60,870 bases of DNA from Thermoplasmata archaeon (GCA_021802055.1 JAKAAY010000009.1:1-60870); one strand, 5' to 3'. Shown: positions 45,921-55,719, counted from the stretch's first letter. A program made the numbers and translations. The notes: generated by a model from the letters alone, not told the origin.

Positions 45921-46697
45921 ATGAGCATTGCTGAAAGGATAGGCAACCTGGCATCCGGCGTAGTGGAGAGGCTCATTCTTGAGGAGGTAAAGAAGAGCCC
46001 GCCTCCGAGACACCTTGCCATAATCACCGACGGCAACAGAAGGTTTGCAAGATCCGCTGGACTGGATGACAACTCAGGGCATGTCCTCGGGAAAGGAAAG
46101 CTCGAGGAGGTGCTGGAATGGAGCCGCGAGGTTGGTATCAAGATCGTTACTGTTTATGCCTTTTCTACTGAAAACTTCAAGAGGAGCAACGAAGAGGTGG
46201 CATTTCTCATGGATCTCATAGAATCGTCCCTAAGGGGCCTCCTGGATGATCCCAGGATCTTCGAAAACAAGATTCGGGTCAAGATTATAGGGGACTGGAG
46301 CAAGCTGCCAGAGAAACTGGTAAAGACGGCACGTGAAGTGGAAAGGAAGACGGCAAGGTTCAAGAACTTCAGGCTCAACCTGGCGGTGAGTTATGGGGGC
46401 AGGGCTGAGATCATCGATGCAATCAAAAAAATTGCCCTTGAGGTCAAGGCCGGCAAAATCGCCCCTTCCGAAATCACAGAGGAGAGGTTCAGGTCGTATC
46501 TGTATGACAATACGATGCCTGACCCGGATCTCATAATCAGGACCAGCGGGGAAGAGAGAATATCAAACTTTCTTCTGTGGCAGAGCGCCTATTCTGAACT
46601 TTATTTCTCTGATCTCAACTGGCCCGAGCTCAAGAAGATTGACTTTCTGAGAGCGATACTGGCATACCAGGGCAGAAAGAGAACGTTCGGGAGCTGA
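45921..46697 (+). CDS. uppS: cis-prenyltransferase (undecaprenyl/polyprenyl diphosphate synthase)
   Basis: This enzyme lengthens allylic diphosphates with isopentenyl diphosphate in cis. In archaea it yields the long polyprenyl (dolichol-type) carrier used for glycosylation. IITDGNRRFARSAG with the catalytic Asp is near residue 37. VYAFSTENFKRS and the late DLIIRTSGEERISNFLLWQSAYSELYF motif are fully conserved. The 258 residues are normal. A TATA-like ttgcttaaaaa lies about 30-35 nt before the ATG. It leads a run with tiaS one base downstream. Together with the secreted glycoprotein it fits an N-glycosylating cell surface. Confidence 0.94.
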   Translation: MSIAERIGNLASGVVERLILEEVKKSPPPRHLAIITDGNRRFARSAGLDDNSGHVLGKGKLEEVLEWSREVGIKIVTVYAFSTENFKRSNEEVAFLMDLIESSLRGLLDDPRIFENKIRVKIIGDWSKLPEKLVKTAREVERKTARFKNFRLNLAVSYGGRAEIIDAIKKIALEVKAGKIAPSEITEERFRSYLYDNTMPDPDLIIRTSGEERISNFLLWQSAYSELYFSDLNWPELKKIDFLRAILAYQGRKRTFGS

Positions 46698-46698
46698 C

Positions 46699-47967
46699 TT
46701 GTTCATCGGTATTGACGATACAGACTCCAGGGAAGGGATGTGCACCACGTACCTTGCATCCAGGATATATCACAGGTTCAGAAAAACGGCTTCTGATTTT
46801 CCATGGCTCGTCAGGCTGAACCCAAACATAGCATACAAGACCAGGGGCAATGGGGCCGTGGTTGTGGAAATGCTAACTCCCCCATCTATGGACGCAAAGA
46901 CCATGGAACGCCTTCCGGATGGCGAATACTATGCGGCATATGGGGAGATTATTGACTATACCATAGATCTGGTTTCAAACCTATCCATGGTTTCAGAAGA
47001 GACAAACCCGGGAATAGTCTTTTCAAGAAGGAAAATTCCTGAAACCCTTTACAGGGCAGCCCTATACAGGGAAATATCCATGGATGAGGTTAGATCGTTA
47101 CTTGACAGGTATGGTGCAAGGTTCTATGCCATGGGCAACGGCCGCGGGCTCATAGGGGCATCGGCTGCCATTTCATGGCCAGGCAAGAGGCATACCTACG
47201 AGGTGATGAATTACTTTTACCCACATGGCAGGCATCGGACTCTCGCAGATAAGATTAAGATTGCCGGTGAAGCAGACCTCCATGAATGCACCTTCGACTC
47301 CGTCGACAGAGCCAACAGGAGGCCGGCTATTTTCCCCCGGGAGAGAACGCCGGTTGTATATGGGATCAGGGGGACGGACCCAGTCGCACTTAAGAATATA
47401 GCAGAAGGCCTGAACAGAAGGCATTCCATAGAAAGTGAAATGATTACAGTTTTCAAGACCAACCAGGGAACGGATGACCATATAGTTGCCGATCCGGAGG
47501 CTGTGGAAGAGCTTGGGTCATATGCTTTGAAGTGCATGGTTTCGGAATCCCCTCACCCGACCACGGGGGGTCACTACTTCTTCCATGCTATCTGTAATGG
47601 CCGGATCATCAAGTTTGCGGCCTTTGAGCCTACGAAGGAATTCAGGTCCGTTGTACGCAAGCTCGTTCCAGGGGATGAAATCGTGGGATATGGTTCATAC
47701 ATCGATTCAACGATCAACCTGGAAAGACTCACCATGGAGGCATCCGCATCAGTGTACACAAGGAGGGCACCGGCTTGCAAGCTGTGCGGCAAACCCATGT
47801 CAAACCGTGGCGCACATGATTTCAGGTGCATCTCATGCGGCACTGCGGACAACCTGCCGTCGTTCTCAGGGGTTGAACGATCCATAGAAGAGGGTGATTA
47901 TGAAGTGCCGGTTGCAGCCAGGCGACATCTCTCAATGCCTCTTGTCTTGAGCAGGAATGGTGAATAG
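46699..47967 (+). CDS. tiaS: tRNA(Ile2) 2-agmatinylcytidine synthetase TiaS
   Basis: TiaS modifies the wobble C34 of tRNA(Ile2) with agmatine so that it reads AUA in archaea. The N-terminal FIGIDDTDSREGMCTTY is its ATP-binding signature. An OB-fold and a C-terminal zinc ribbon (CKLCGKPMSNRG...CISCG, about 356-380) complete it. The start is a TTG at 46699, one base after the uppS stop, and fits the family's N-terminus exactly. The protein has 422 residues, a normal length. It is essential in archaea. Confidence 0.92.
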   Translation: MFIGIDDTDSREGMCTTYLASRIYHRFRKTASDFPWLVRLNPNIAYKTRGNGAVVVEMLTPPSMDAKTMERLPDGEYYAAYGEIIDYTIDLVSNLSMVSEETNPGIVFSRRKIPETLYRAALYREISMDEVRSLLDRYGARFYAMGNGRGLIGASAAISWPGKRHTYEVMNYFYPHGRHRTLADKIKIAGEADLHECTFDSVDRANRRPAIFPRERTPVVYGIRGTDPVALKNIAEGLNRRHSIESEMITVFKTNQGTDDHIVADPEAVEELGSYALKCMVSESPHPTTGGHYFFHAICNGRIIKFAAFEPTKEFRSVVRKLVPGDEIVGYGSYIDSTINLERLTMEASASVYTRRAPACKLCGKPMSNRGAHDFRCISCGTADNLPSFSGVERSIEEGDYEVPVAARRHLSMPLVLSRNGE

Positions 47968-48415
47968 CCAGATGATCTGTATCACCGGTGTTCCCGGGAC
48001 AGGGAAATCAACCATACGGAATATGCTCACAGACGATGGTTTACAGTGCATCTCCCTGGATCAGCTGGCCCGCAGCAGCGGATGCGTTGATCAGGATAAT
48101 GTGGACATAGACTGCCTTGCCCGGAAGATCGGAGTCGGGTACCGTTGCGTAGAATCGCATTATTCTCACTTGCTGGAATGCCAGTTTGTGATTATCATGA
48201 CCACCCGCGAAGACCAGCTGGTTTCCAGACTTTCAGGCAGAGGTTACGGCATGGAGAAGATTGACGAGAACATCGGGGCCCAGAGAGCAGATATCATCTA
48301 TTACGAAGCGCTGGAACGTCTTCCCGCATCCAGAATCATCAAGGTTGCAAACGATGACGGCACGCTCCCGTCCGCATACCGGACGGTTAAGAACCTGATT
48401 CAAGGCAAATTTTAA
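47957..48415 (+). CDS. Fap7/AK6-like P-loop adenylate kinase
   Basis: The 152-residue NMP-kinase-like protein has Walker A GVPGTGKST and an Arg-rich lid with TTREDQLVSRLSGRGYGMEKIDEN. This pattern is that of archaeal Fap7/AK6, which helps 30S ribosomal subunit maturation as an ATPase in complex with uS11. Its ATG overlaps the end of tiaS by 11 bp. An in-frame ATG at 47972 (MICITGVPG) may be the true start, since the family begins at that strand. A T6 run with a weak hairpin follows the stop, possibly a terminator. Confidence 0.83.
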   Translation: MVNSQMICITGVPGTGKSTIRNMLTDDGLQCISLDQLARSSGCVDQDNVDIDCLARKIGVGYRCVESHYSHLLECQFVIIMTTREDQLVSRLSGRGYGMEKIDENIGAQRADIIYYEALERLPASRIIKVANDDGTLPSAYRTVKNLIQGKF

Positions 48416-48420
48416 TACCA

Positions 48421-48431
48421 TTTTTTATCTT
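48421..48431 (+). terminator. possible T-tract terminator
   Basis: TTTTTTATCTT lies 6 bases after the stop of the AK6-like gene and within the 25-bp gap to the next gene. Archaeal RNA polymerase can stop at such T runs alone. The downstream GTG start follows closely, so read-through is also possible. Confidence 0.35.
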
Positions 48432-48440
48432 CTAACCCGC

Positions 48441-49043
48441 GTGGAGCAAAAAGAGCGTCCCGGTCAGATTTATGCCAGGAGACTTTCCGCTCCATTCATG
48501 AAGTTCAAGCCAGACACCATTTCCCTTGCCTCGCTTGTCATCGCGTTTGCATCGGCTTTTCTCTATTTCCTTGGAGGCCTGTACCTGGTACCTGCCCTTA
48601 TAGGAATAGTGTTCGCCTCCTTTTTCGATGCCATTGACGGCGAGGTGGCAAGACAGAGAAATCTTCAGTCCCCCAGGGGAGATTACGTTGATCACGTCAT
48701 AGACCGGTACGTGGATGCCGCTCTCATAATTGGAATAGGGTTGAGCCCCTACGGGAACGCCGTGGTGACGATTTTCGCAGTGAGCGGGATAATGCTGACA
48801 TCATACCTCGGAACGCAGGCCCAGGCCATCGGTCTTGACAGGGACTATGAAGGCATAATGGGCAGGGCAAACAGGCTAGTTCTGATCATTGTCCTCGGTG
48901 CCCTCCAGATCATCCTGCCAGTGAGTTATCCCATGGGCATTCTCACCATGACCCCCAGCCTTGTGCTCCTCATAATACTGGCAATCGGCGGTCACGCCAC
49001 AGCGGTCACAAGGGTACGCAGGGCGATGCAGAAACTCAAGTAA
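48441..49043 (+). CDS. CDP-alcohol phosphatidyltransferase family protein
   Basis: This 200-residue integral membrane enzyme transfers a phospho-alcohol from a CDP-activated lipid. The catalytic motif D-x2-DG-x2-AR-x8-G-x3-D-x3-D is complete in FDAIDGEVARQRN and GDYVDHVIDRYVD. Six membrane segments are predicted. Archaeal homologues are archaetidylinositol- or archaetidylglycerol-phosphate synthases. The GTG start at 48441 gives a normal N-terminus (EQKERPGQIYARRL). The exact head group cannot be decided here, so no symbol is given. Confidence 0.88.
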   Translation: MEQKERPGQIYARRLSAPFMKFKPDTISLASLVIAFASAFLYFLGGLYLVPALIGIVFASFFDAIDGEVARQRNLQSPRGDYVDHVIDRYVDAALIIGIGLSPYGNAVVTIFAVSGIMLTSYLGTQAQAIGLDRDYEGIMGRANRLVLIIVLGALQIILPVSYPMGILTMTPSLVLLIILAIGGHATAVTRVRRAMQKLK

Positions 49044-50405
49044 TCAGGGTTTCAGTGCGTTCAGCACCATTGACTGGAGGATTAGTGCTGCCTTTTCATT
49101 CTTTGAATTTACGTAAACCCTCACGACAGACTCAGTACCGGATGGCCTTATGAGGCTCCACCCATCCTCAAAGAATATCTTCAATCCATCAGTCTCATCA
49201 CGCCTGTTGTCGGGAAACGCGCTAAGGAGTTTCTTCTTGAGTTCGCTCCATGGTCTCCCCTCAGTTTCCATGGATTTTTTAAGGAGAATATAACGCGGGA
49301 GTTCGCCTATAAGCGCAGATAGAGGTTTTTCCGTCATTGCCATGATGTCCAGAACCTTTGCGAGAGTCATCCCTCCGTCGCGGCAATACTGGTTATCGCC
49401 TATGATGACCCCCCCATTCTCCTCCCCGCCCAGACTAGCCTTCTCTTCCATCATTGTGCGTGCCACGATGGGGGCACCCACCTTTGTCTTGATGAGCCTG
49501 AGTGACTTTCCCCGGCAGATCTCTTCGATGACATCTGATGAACTTACTGGCGTGACAATCCTGTCTCCCTCAGAGGCCATGTACTTTATAATGAGAGCAA
49601 GCGTGTTCTCGCCCTCTACAAATTTTCCACTCTCATCAATGAAGACAGCCCTGTCAGCGTCTCCGTCATGAGCCACTCCAAGATCGAAACCTCCCGATTT
49701 CATCACGAGCATTAGCTCGCTGAGGTTTTCAGGTCTAGGTTCTGCATTTCTGGAAGTGAAGAGTCCGTCCGGGTTGGAATTGAGGGATACCACCCTGCAC
49801 CCGAGTTCGGTCAGGAGTTCAGGAGAGCTCCTGAATGCAGCACCGTTGCCGGTATCTATCACCACCCTGTAGTGCCTTGACCTGATTCTTTCCGTATCAA
49901 CAAGGCTCTTTATGTTCTCAATGTATCGTCCGACCTGGCCGTCATCCCGTGTGATCTTTCCCACGCTGGACCAATGAGATTTAAGGAAGTCAGAACGATG
50001 GTACAGATCCTCAATGGCAGACTCGTCGGTACTTCTCAACTCGGTACCGTCTGAATCAATGCATTTTATGCCATTGAACTGGGGAGGATTATGGGAGGCG
50101 GTGATTACAATTCCAAACCTGTGGGTGTTTCTGCAATACAGTTGAAGGGCGGGTGTAGGAATTGTGCCGAGGTCCACCACATCCTTTCCCGTTGAAAGTA
50201 CCCCTGCTGTAACTGCCGATCCAATGAAATCTCCCGATAGCCTTGTGTCTCTGGCCACAGCTATGGTTTGACTCCTGGCAAACGTGCCTATTGCTGCACC
50301 GATCCGGGAGCAGAATCCAAATGTCAGGAGTTCGTTCGGTATCCCACGTATGCCGTTGGTGCCAAACAACTTGCCTGATCCCTCTTCCCTCCTCTCCGTC
50401 ATCAT
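49044..50405 (-). CDS. glmM: phosphoglucosamine/phosphomannomutase family enzyme
   Basis: This alpha-D-phosphohexomutase moves phosphate between C1 and C6 of hexose or hexosamine phosphates. LFGTNGIRG near residue 13, the phosphoserine loop TASHNPPQFNG, the metal loop DGDADRAVF, and RPSGTESVVRVYV at the C-terminus are complete. I start at ATG 50405, because a TATA box (attattatgcg near 50421-50431, minus strand) sits about 22 nt upstream, giving 453 residues. The family in archaea includes both GlmM and phosphomannomutases, so the symbol is tentative. It would feed UDP-sugars for glycosylation. Confidence 0.85.
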   Translation of the reverse strand: MMTERREEGSGKLFGTNGIRGIPNELLTFGFCSRIGAAIGTFARSQTIAVARDTRLSGDFIGSAVTAGVLSTGKDVVDLGTIPTPALQLYCRNTHRFGIVITASHNPPQFNGIKCIDSDGTELRSTDESAIEDLYHRSDFLKSHWSSVGKITRDDGQVGRYIENIKSLVDTERIRSRHYRVVIDTGNGAAFRSSPELLTELGCRVVSLNSNPDGLFTSRNAEPRPENLSELMLVMKSGGFDLGVAHDGDADRAVFIDESGKFVEGENTLALIIKYMASEGDRIVTPVSSSDVIEEICRGKSLRLIKTKVGAPIVARTMMEEKASLGGEENGGVIIGDNQYCRDGGMTLAKVLDIMAMTEKPLSALIGELPRYILLKKSMETEGRPWSELKKKLLSAFPDNRRDETDGLKIFFEDGWSLIRPSGTESVVRVYVNSKNEKAALILQSMVLNALKP

Positions 50406-50539
50406 TTGGTGATAACCTGACGCATAATAATCTGATCCACCCGGCGTGACGTAGAGACTGGCATGGTCATGAGTCACACACGACAAACAGGGAGTGTGCA
50501 GCGGTAAAAGCCTATTATCAGCAAGGTTCTACCCTTGTC

Positions 50540-51049
50540 ATGGGTATCAGCATAGGGTCTGAGTGCTACATTTCTCCAAGTTCCGTGTTTTCCGGCGACG
50601 TGGCTGTTGGGAACAGGGTAGCAGTCATGCATAATGCAGTGTTAAGGGGTGACTTCAACCTGATCGAGATTGGTGACGACAGCAACGTGCAGGATAACGT
50701 ATCGATCCATGTCGAGGCATCCAATCCTTGCATTGTTGGCAGGGGAGTCTCCATCGGACATAATGCCATCGTGCATGGGTGCGTGATAGGCCACGATGTC
50801 CTCGTGGGCATGGGTGCAATAATAATGAACGGATCAAACATAGGGAGCGGCAGTGTCATAGGGGCGGGCACTCTACTCACGGCAGGATTCACCTGTCCGG
50901 AGAACTCCCTTGTAATCGGATCCCCGGGGAAGGTGATCAGATCGGGACAGGAAGTGGCAGAAATGGCTAAAAAGAATGCAGCTTCTTACTCCGCCCTGAG
51001 GGAAAGATATATTTCCGGTGAGTTCGATGTACTAACCGGTCATCGATAG
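50540..51049 (+). CDS. gamma-carbonic-anhydrase-like left-handed beta-helix protein
   Basis: This 169-residue hexapeptide-repeat protein belongs to the gamma-class carbonic anhydrase/acetyltransferase-like group. The zinc ligands would be the His in NVSIHVE near 53 and the two in SIGHNAIVHG near 74-79, all present. RGDFNLIEIGDDSNVQDNVS is the family's core. No acetyl-CoA motif is obvious. It may hydrate CO2 or act in an unrelated role, since many members have weak or no activity. It is divergent from the mutase gene. A TATA-like tattatca lies about 25 nt before the ATG. Confidence 0.85.
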   Translation: MGISIGSECYISPSSVFSGDVAVGNRVAVMHNAVLRGDFNLIEIGDDSNVQDNVSIHVEASNPCIVGRGVSIGHNAIVHGCVIGHDVLVGMGAIIMNGSNIGSGSVIGAGTLLTAGFTCPENSLVIGSPGKVIRSGQEVAEMAKKNAASYSALRERYISGEFDVLTGHR

Positions 51050-51151
51050 TTAAATTAGAGTTCGGATAATGTTAGCAGAGTTGACTGATCCCTGCACCAT
51101 TGAAGGAGTTGGTATACTATAGTTACCGAAAGTTCTCCAAAACAGAGCCGA

Positions 51152-54100
51152 GTGTCGAAGAAAATCTCATCGATCATTTACGACATCAACTATGCCGACC
51201 AGGATCAGCCCTTCGACAAGAATTTCCAGAAACTTCAGGAAGGTCTGGAGGCCTTTGTCAAATCTGGGGAGGATAAGCCTGACAGCAACCTCATTGAATC
51301 CATTAAGCTCTTCTTTGAGAACCAGTCCATTGCGCCGGACAAGAAAGTAAGGATCATAGACATTCTGAAAAAGAGCCAGAATCTGAACTTTCTGGCAGTG
51401 GTGCTGGAATTAAATCTATTCATAGGGTCTGGAATGAAGAGAGAAGCCTTTGACCGGATCGTTACGGACCCCAGATTCCGAACATACGATGGAACTGTCA
51501 ACCTCCTGGTCAACTCAATCTCAACCGATGATGACTATCCTGTGGCGACAACATTCCTGTCGGAACTGGGCGTGTTCCGGGATGATATTTTCCTGAGGAC
51601 TCTTGAACTCACGCAGGAAAGCGGCTTCTGGGAGAAGATCACCAACAACCTCAAAAACTCCGGGAAGCGAATGGAATACATTGACTACCTGGAATTCAAG
51701 CTGGTGCACCTAAAGGATCGTTCCACGGTGAGTGAGTTTGTCGGAGTTCTTTCAGCGATTGGCGATTGCCAGAAGGTTACTGAAAAGCTGGCAGCCCTGA
51801 AGATGGAAAGGATCACGGAAACAGAGGATCTTCTGAGTCTCTCAAAACTTTTTGAGCAGTGCAGGGACTTTGAGAACGCACTCAAGGCGACAAGGGCTGC
51901 ACTGTCCAACGATCCCAAGAGACTTGAAACCAGGCTCTCGCTTGCCGGGGTTCTCTCAGTCCTAGGGAGAAATGCCGAATCCTATAAGATCCTGCAGGAA
52001 CTGCATGCGGATTATCCGGACAACAAGGACGTGCTGAAGCTCCTTGTCCGCGAGGCATATGCATGCAACGACTATGGCGAGTTTCTCCGGTTTGTTTCCA
52101 TCCTTGAGCCGGGCGATATATCATTATCAGACATGGAGCACAAGATAGACTCAGAGATCAGGGAATCAAGATACGATGATGCTGAAAAGGACATAAGGAC
52201 GGTTCTTTCGGGAAACCCGACAAACCTCAATGTCAACAGAATGAAGCTTAAACTCCAGATCTCGCTGGGAAAAGAAAGCGAGGCTATGGAAACAGCAAAG
52301 ACGCTTGTGGGTATTGATCCTAATGACAGGGATGGCGCTGAGTACATCCTGAGAGGTCTCTATGAGAGGAAGGAATTCACTCAGTTCATTGAAAAATTCA
52401 AGCAGGTGGGATACAGGTCCGAGGATATGACAGCCATGTTTGCGGCGTCGCTGCTGAATACAGGAGATCTGCGAGGTTCCATAGGGATCATGAAGTCCAA
52501 TCCTGAGGTCCTGTCCAGAGGTTATTTTCTGGATGCAGTGTTTCGCATCAGCAGGATGGAGGAGGATCTCTCAGCCATGGAAGCGGAAACGCAGGCCATT
52601 AAATCCTTTTCAAGGAATTTTGATATTGTTTCAGGTTTTCTTAGGGGGTTCATGGATTTTGACCTCTCCGAACTCCTGAATGCCGCGACTGCCACTTCAT
52701 CCGTAGCCATTGGATGGGTTGCATGCCTCAAGGGAATTGACTTCAAGTCCAGGACTGTTCCCGGAGAACTGGATAAGATGATGTCTAAAGCCCATTTCGC
52801 TGGCCTTAGAATTCTCACAAAGACCATAACGGACATTTATGCAGGTAACTACCGGGAAGATATCCGAGACTCCTCGTTCTTCATGTATCCCGTCAGCACG
52901 GTTCTTCTGGAACTTGGCAGGACAGACGATGCTGCTACCAAGATCGAGGAATCCTATGACAAGAGGAACCCTGATCCTTTCTACTTCTTTGTAACATCCA
53001 GATTACAGGCGGCAATAAACGACTACACAAATTCACTTAAGTCTGCACGCAAAGCAATAGGGGCTTTGCGGAACAACAGGTTCATCAACCACTCCATACA
53101 GATATCGCTCAAGGCTGGGGATCGCAATGCTCTTCTCTGGTCCCTCAACGAACTGAAGGAACTTGGCAGAGAGGAAGCGTTCCCGGCAGAGCTGGTTTAC
53201 GGCTACATTGCGGCCCACGGGGACGACGAGGTGCTTAAAGCTGCATTCGACGTACTTGAACACGACGATAGCCGTGACATCTGGATAAACCGCATAAAAA
53301 GAGACTGGTTGTTGAAAAATGGACGAGGATCTGAGGCCTTACCATTCTCAGAAAAGATCGTAAACAACAGGGAGGCTAAACCGGAAGATCTTGCCCTGCA
53401 TGCGGATATCCTGGTCAATTCAGGAAAAGCTGCTGATGCCGTGCAGTTCCTGGCGACGAGGGTGGGAGAAAATCAGCACCTCATCATAAAGCTAGCTGGC
53501 ATACTGATGTCCCTGAAGAGATACGATGAGGCATCGGTGCTGTACTCCAGAATTGACCTGTCTGCTGTCTCAGGAGACACGCTATCCAATTTCTGCGTGG
53601 CCCTCATGGAAACTGGTGATTATGCCGGGGCCAGAACTCTCATAGAGAGATACAATCTGGGCACTCTTTTGCAGGGAAAACTGTACCTGAAGTCGAGAGA
53701 CCTCGCTGGCATCCGGAGCATCCTGGGCAATCTGAACCCCTCAGACACCGATCAGCGATCGCTGCTCTCCGAGATTGCGAAACAGATGTTTCAGAACAGC
53801 GAGATACGCTCTGCAATTCTTGAGATTTATAGGAAAAGCGGCTCTCTTGAACTCGGGGACGCGATTGCCGATCTACTTGAAAATTCCGGAAATCTTGATC
53901 AGGCGTCCACAATCAGGAAGGCCATATACAGGAAGAATCCAGAGGATTCCAAGAACCTGTGTAGGCTTGCTGACGATTATGAGGGCCAGAAGTTCTTCAG
54001 CGACGCAGTTGCTCTATTAAGGAAATGGCTCAAGACAAAGGCTGACAGTAAAGATTTCGGGCAGGTGGTGTCCAAGCTCATTGAGATGTACTTTAACAAA

Positions 54101-54814
54101 GGATTTTATGAGGAGGCGATCTCGACGTTTGAGACATTCAAGCAGATTCCCGACTCCAAAACCCTCATGCTTGTGATACGAAGTTACATGGAAATCCAGG
54201 AGTATGAAACAGCAGACTCCCTTCTGGGGAAATACCAGGACACTCTCATTGACAGCGACCTGCTGACGGAACTCAAGGAAGAGATGGCACTGCGCAGGAA
54301 CTTCTTCGAGATCGTGAACCTCACCCGGAGACTACTGGTCACCGAGTTTAAACTGGGCCGTACGCTGGAGATTTCGGAAGCGGTCTCTGTGGCGGAAATC
54401 CCACTGGACACAGTTGACCTGGTTTACCAGTTTCTTGGAGAAACCCAGTACTATGAGGACATCAATGAAACCAAATATGAAATGCTATCTGCTGACATCA
54501 TTCAAAGGTCGGTCAAACGCAGGAACCTGACATCGATTCATGAGTTGAAGATCAACATCATCTATGGCGTGATGCAGCGTCCCAATGTGCTGGTGGCGAA
54601 GAACATGTACCTTTATGTGAAGGGTTCGGTTGAAAAGAAGTGGAAGATCACCACGGAAGACCCGGAACTTAACAAGCTGCTCAGAAGTGCACTCAGGGCT
54701 GGTCTAAAACCAGAGCCGCTCCAGGTAGCATATGAACTTGGCGTTGGAATTTCCCAGGCCATGAAAGTCATCCGGCTTATGGAGCATGTGGCCAGAATCA
54801 GCGGTGGGTCCTGA
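51152..54814 (+). CDS. giant TPR-repeat protein (1220 aa)
   Basis: This long, soluble, helical protein is built of many TPR-like repeats. One clear block is at about residues 225-315 (LLSLSKLFEQCRDFENALKA, then LSLAGVLSVLGRNAESYKIL), another at about 880-1010. There is no signal peptide or membrane segment. The last 55 residues (LLRSALRAGLKPEPLQVAYELGVGISQAMKVIRLM) look like a winged or helix-turn-helix element. The start is a GTG at 51152, with a TATA-like tatactata about 35 nt upstream. It may be a scaffold for a large complex. It runs directly into an M50 protease gene with no gap, so the two likely act together. Confidence 0.8.
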   Translation: MSKKISSIIYDINYADQDQPFDKNFQKLQEGLEAFVKSGEDKPDSNLIESIKLFFENQSIAPDKKVRIIDILKKSQNLNFLAVVLELNLFIGSGMKREAFDRIVTDPRFRTYDGTVNLLVNSISTDDDYPVATTFLSELGVFRDDIFLRTLELTQESGFWEKITNNLKNSGKRMEYIDYLEFKLVHLKDRSTVSEFVGVLSAIGDCQKVTEKLAALKMERITETEDLLSLSKLFEQCRDFENALKATRAALSNDPKRLETRLSLAGVLSVLGRNAESYKILQELHADYPDNKDVLKLLVREAYACNDYGEFLRFVSILEPGDISLSDMEHKIDSEIRESRYDDAEKDIRTVLSGNPTNLNVNRMKLKLQISLGKESEAMETAKTLVGIDPNDRDGAEYILRGLYERKEFTQFIEKFKQVGYRSEDMTAMFAASLLNTGDLRGSIGIMKSNPEVLSRGYFLDAVFRISRMEEDLSAMEAETQAIKSFSRNFDIVSGFLRGFMDFDLSELLNAATATSSVAIGWVACLKGIDFKSRTVPGELDKMMSKAHFAGLRILTKTITDIYAGNYREDIRDSSFFMYPVSTVLLELGRTDDAATKIEESYDKRNPDPFYFFVTSRLQAAINDYTNSLKSARKAIGALRNNRFINHSIQISLKAGDRNALLWSLNELKELGREEAFPAELVYGYIAAHGDDEVLKAAFDVLEHDDSRDIWINRIKRDWLLKNGRGSEALPFSEKIVNNREAKPEDLALHADILVNSGKAADAVQFLATRVGENQHLIIKLAGILMSLKRYDEASVLYSRIDLSAVSGDTLSNFCVALMETGDYAGARTLIERYNLGTLLQGKLYLKSRDLAGIRSILGNLNPSDTDQRSLLSEIAKQMFQNSEIRSAILEIYRKSGSLELGDAIADLLENSGNLDQASTIRKAIYRKNPEDSKNLCRLADDYEGQKFFSDAVALLRKWLKTKADSKDFGQVVSKLIEMYFNKGFYEEAISTFETFKQIPDSKTLMLVIRSYMEIQEYETADSLLGKYQDTLIDSDLLTELKEEMALRRNFFEIVNLTRRLLVTEFKLGRTLEISEAVSVAEIPLDTVDLVYQFLGETQYYEDINETKYEMLSADIIQRSVKRRNLTSIHELKINIIYGVMQRPNVLVAKNMYLYVKGSVEKKWKITTEDPELNKLLRSALRAGLKPEPLQVAYELGVGISQAMKVIRLMEHVARISGGS

Positions 54815-55435
54815 TTGTACACCATAAACCAGTTTGACAGGGAGGAGGCACGCGATATTGGCATCAGCGTCCTTGCACTGTTTGTGGGTGTTACAGTGAT
54901 CGTTTACATCCATTACCCTAGGGGCATTTTCTCCCCTGGAGGACTTGCTGCCTTCAGTCTTGCCGCTGGAGCATTGACAGCCGGGACAGGTTTTCTGCTG
55001 CATGAGCTTGCCCACAGGCAAACCGCCCGTCATTTTGGTGGTTTTGCGAGGTTCAGAAAGTGGGATCTGGGAATCATCATGATCCTGATCACCAGCCTTG
55101 TGGGATTTCTTTTTGCAGCACCCGGGGCAGTTTACTTCACAGGTATATATGACAAAAAGCAGGTCGGGATCATCTCCGCTCTTGGACCAATCACAAATAT
55201 GGTGATGGGTTTGATCCTTTTTACGGGCGCAGTTCTGACTGCAGGATCACTATTCATATCCGGCATCCTGCTCTTTGCAGGGCAGATAAATCTCTGGCTC
55301 TTCCTGTTTAACCTCATACCTGTATGGCAACTTGACGGCGCCAAGGTTTTCGCATGGAACAGGGAAGCATTCGTCACACTCTTTGCAATCTCGATCCTTC
55401 TATTTATTCTAACATCTGCCTATCTCGTCTTCTGA
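54815..55435 (+). CDS. site-2 protease family (M50) membrane protein
   Basis: The 206-residue compact M50 protease has the zinc motif HELAHRQTARHFGG near residue 64 and the third ligand in LIPVWQLDGAKVF near 165-178. Both are intact, unlike the protein at 22603-24318. About six membrane segments are predicted. The start is a TTG at 54815, immediately after the stop of the TPR gene, so translation is coupled. Such enzymes cleave membrane-embedded regulators or signal peptides. The likely partner is the TPR protein. The C-terminus lacks a PDZ domain. Confidence 0.87.
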   Translation: MYTINQFDREEARDIGISVLALFVGVTVIVYIHYPRGIFSPGGLAAFSLAAGALTAGTGFLLHELAHRQTARHFGGFARFRKWDLGIIMILITSLVGFLFAAPGAVYFTGIYDKKQVGIISALGPITNMVMGLILFTGAVLTAGSLFISGILLFAGQINLWLFLFNLIPVWQLDGAKVFAWNREAFVTLFAISILLFILTSAYLVF

Positions 55436-55446
55436 TTTCATGGCCT

Positions 55447-55719
55447 TCAGTTGAGAAATTCTGCAGATGTTAGCTTTCCGTCGACCGGGGAAAGGAAGAA
55501 TATGGTATTTTCTCCAACGTCAATGTTGAATTTTACGTAGAACACAGCTTCTCTTCTCCCGCTCAGCATTACTTCGCGTGACTTCTTGAAGTGCATCCAG
55601 CTTTTTTTAGAAGGCTTCACTATTATCCCGATGAAAAAAGGAGTCTCAGAGGCCACAAATATATTATCAAGGGGAAGTCCCTGGTTCTTTGTCTCAGGAA
55701 AAATGAGTTTTATTTCCAC
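55447..55719 (-). CDS. small protein of unknown function (90 aa)
   Basis: The protein has several short beta-prone segments (NIFVASETPFFIGIIVKP, AVFYVKFNIDVGENTIFFLSP) and basic loops. No family is recognised. It is convergent with the M50 gene (11-bp gap) and divergent from the zinc-ribbon/aEF-1beta group. Codon use resembles its neighbours, and the ORF is open without alternatives on the other strand, which supports it being real. Confidence 0.62.
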   Translation of the reverse strand: MEIKLIFPETKNQGLPLDNIFVASETPFFIGIIVKPSKKSWMHFKKSREVMLSGRREAVFYVKFNIDVGENTIFFLSPVDGKLTSAEFLN

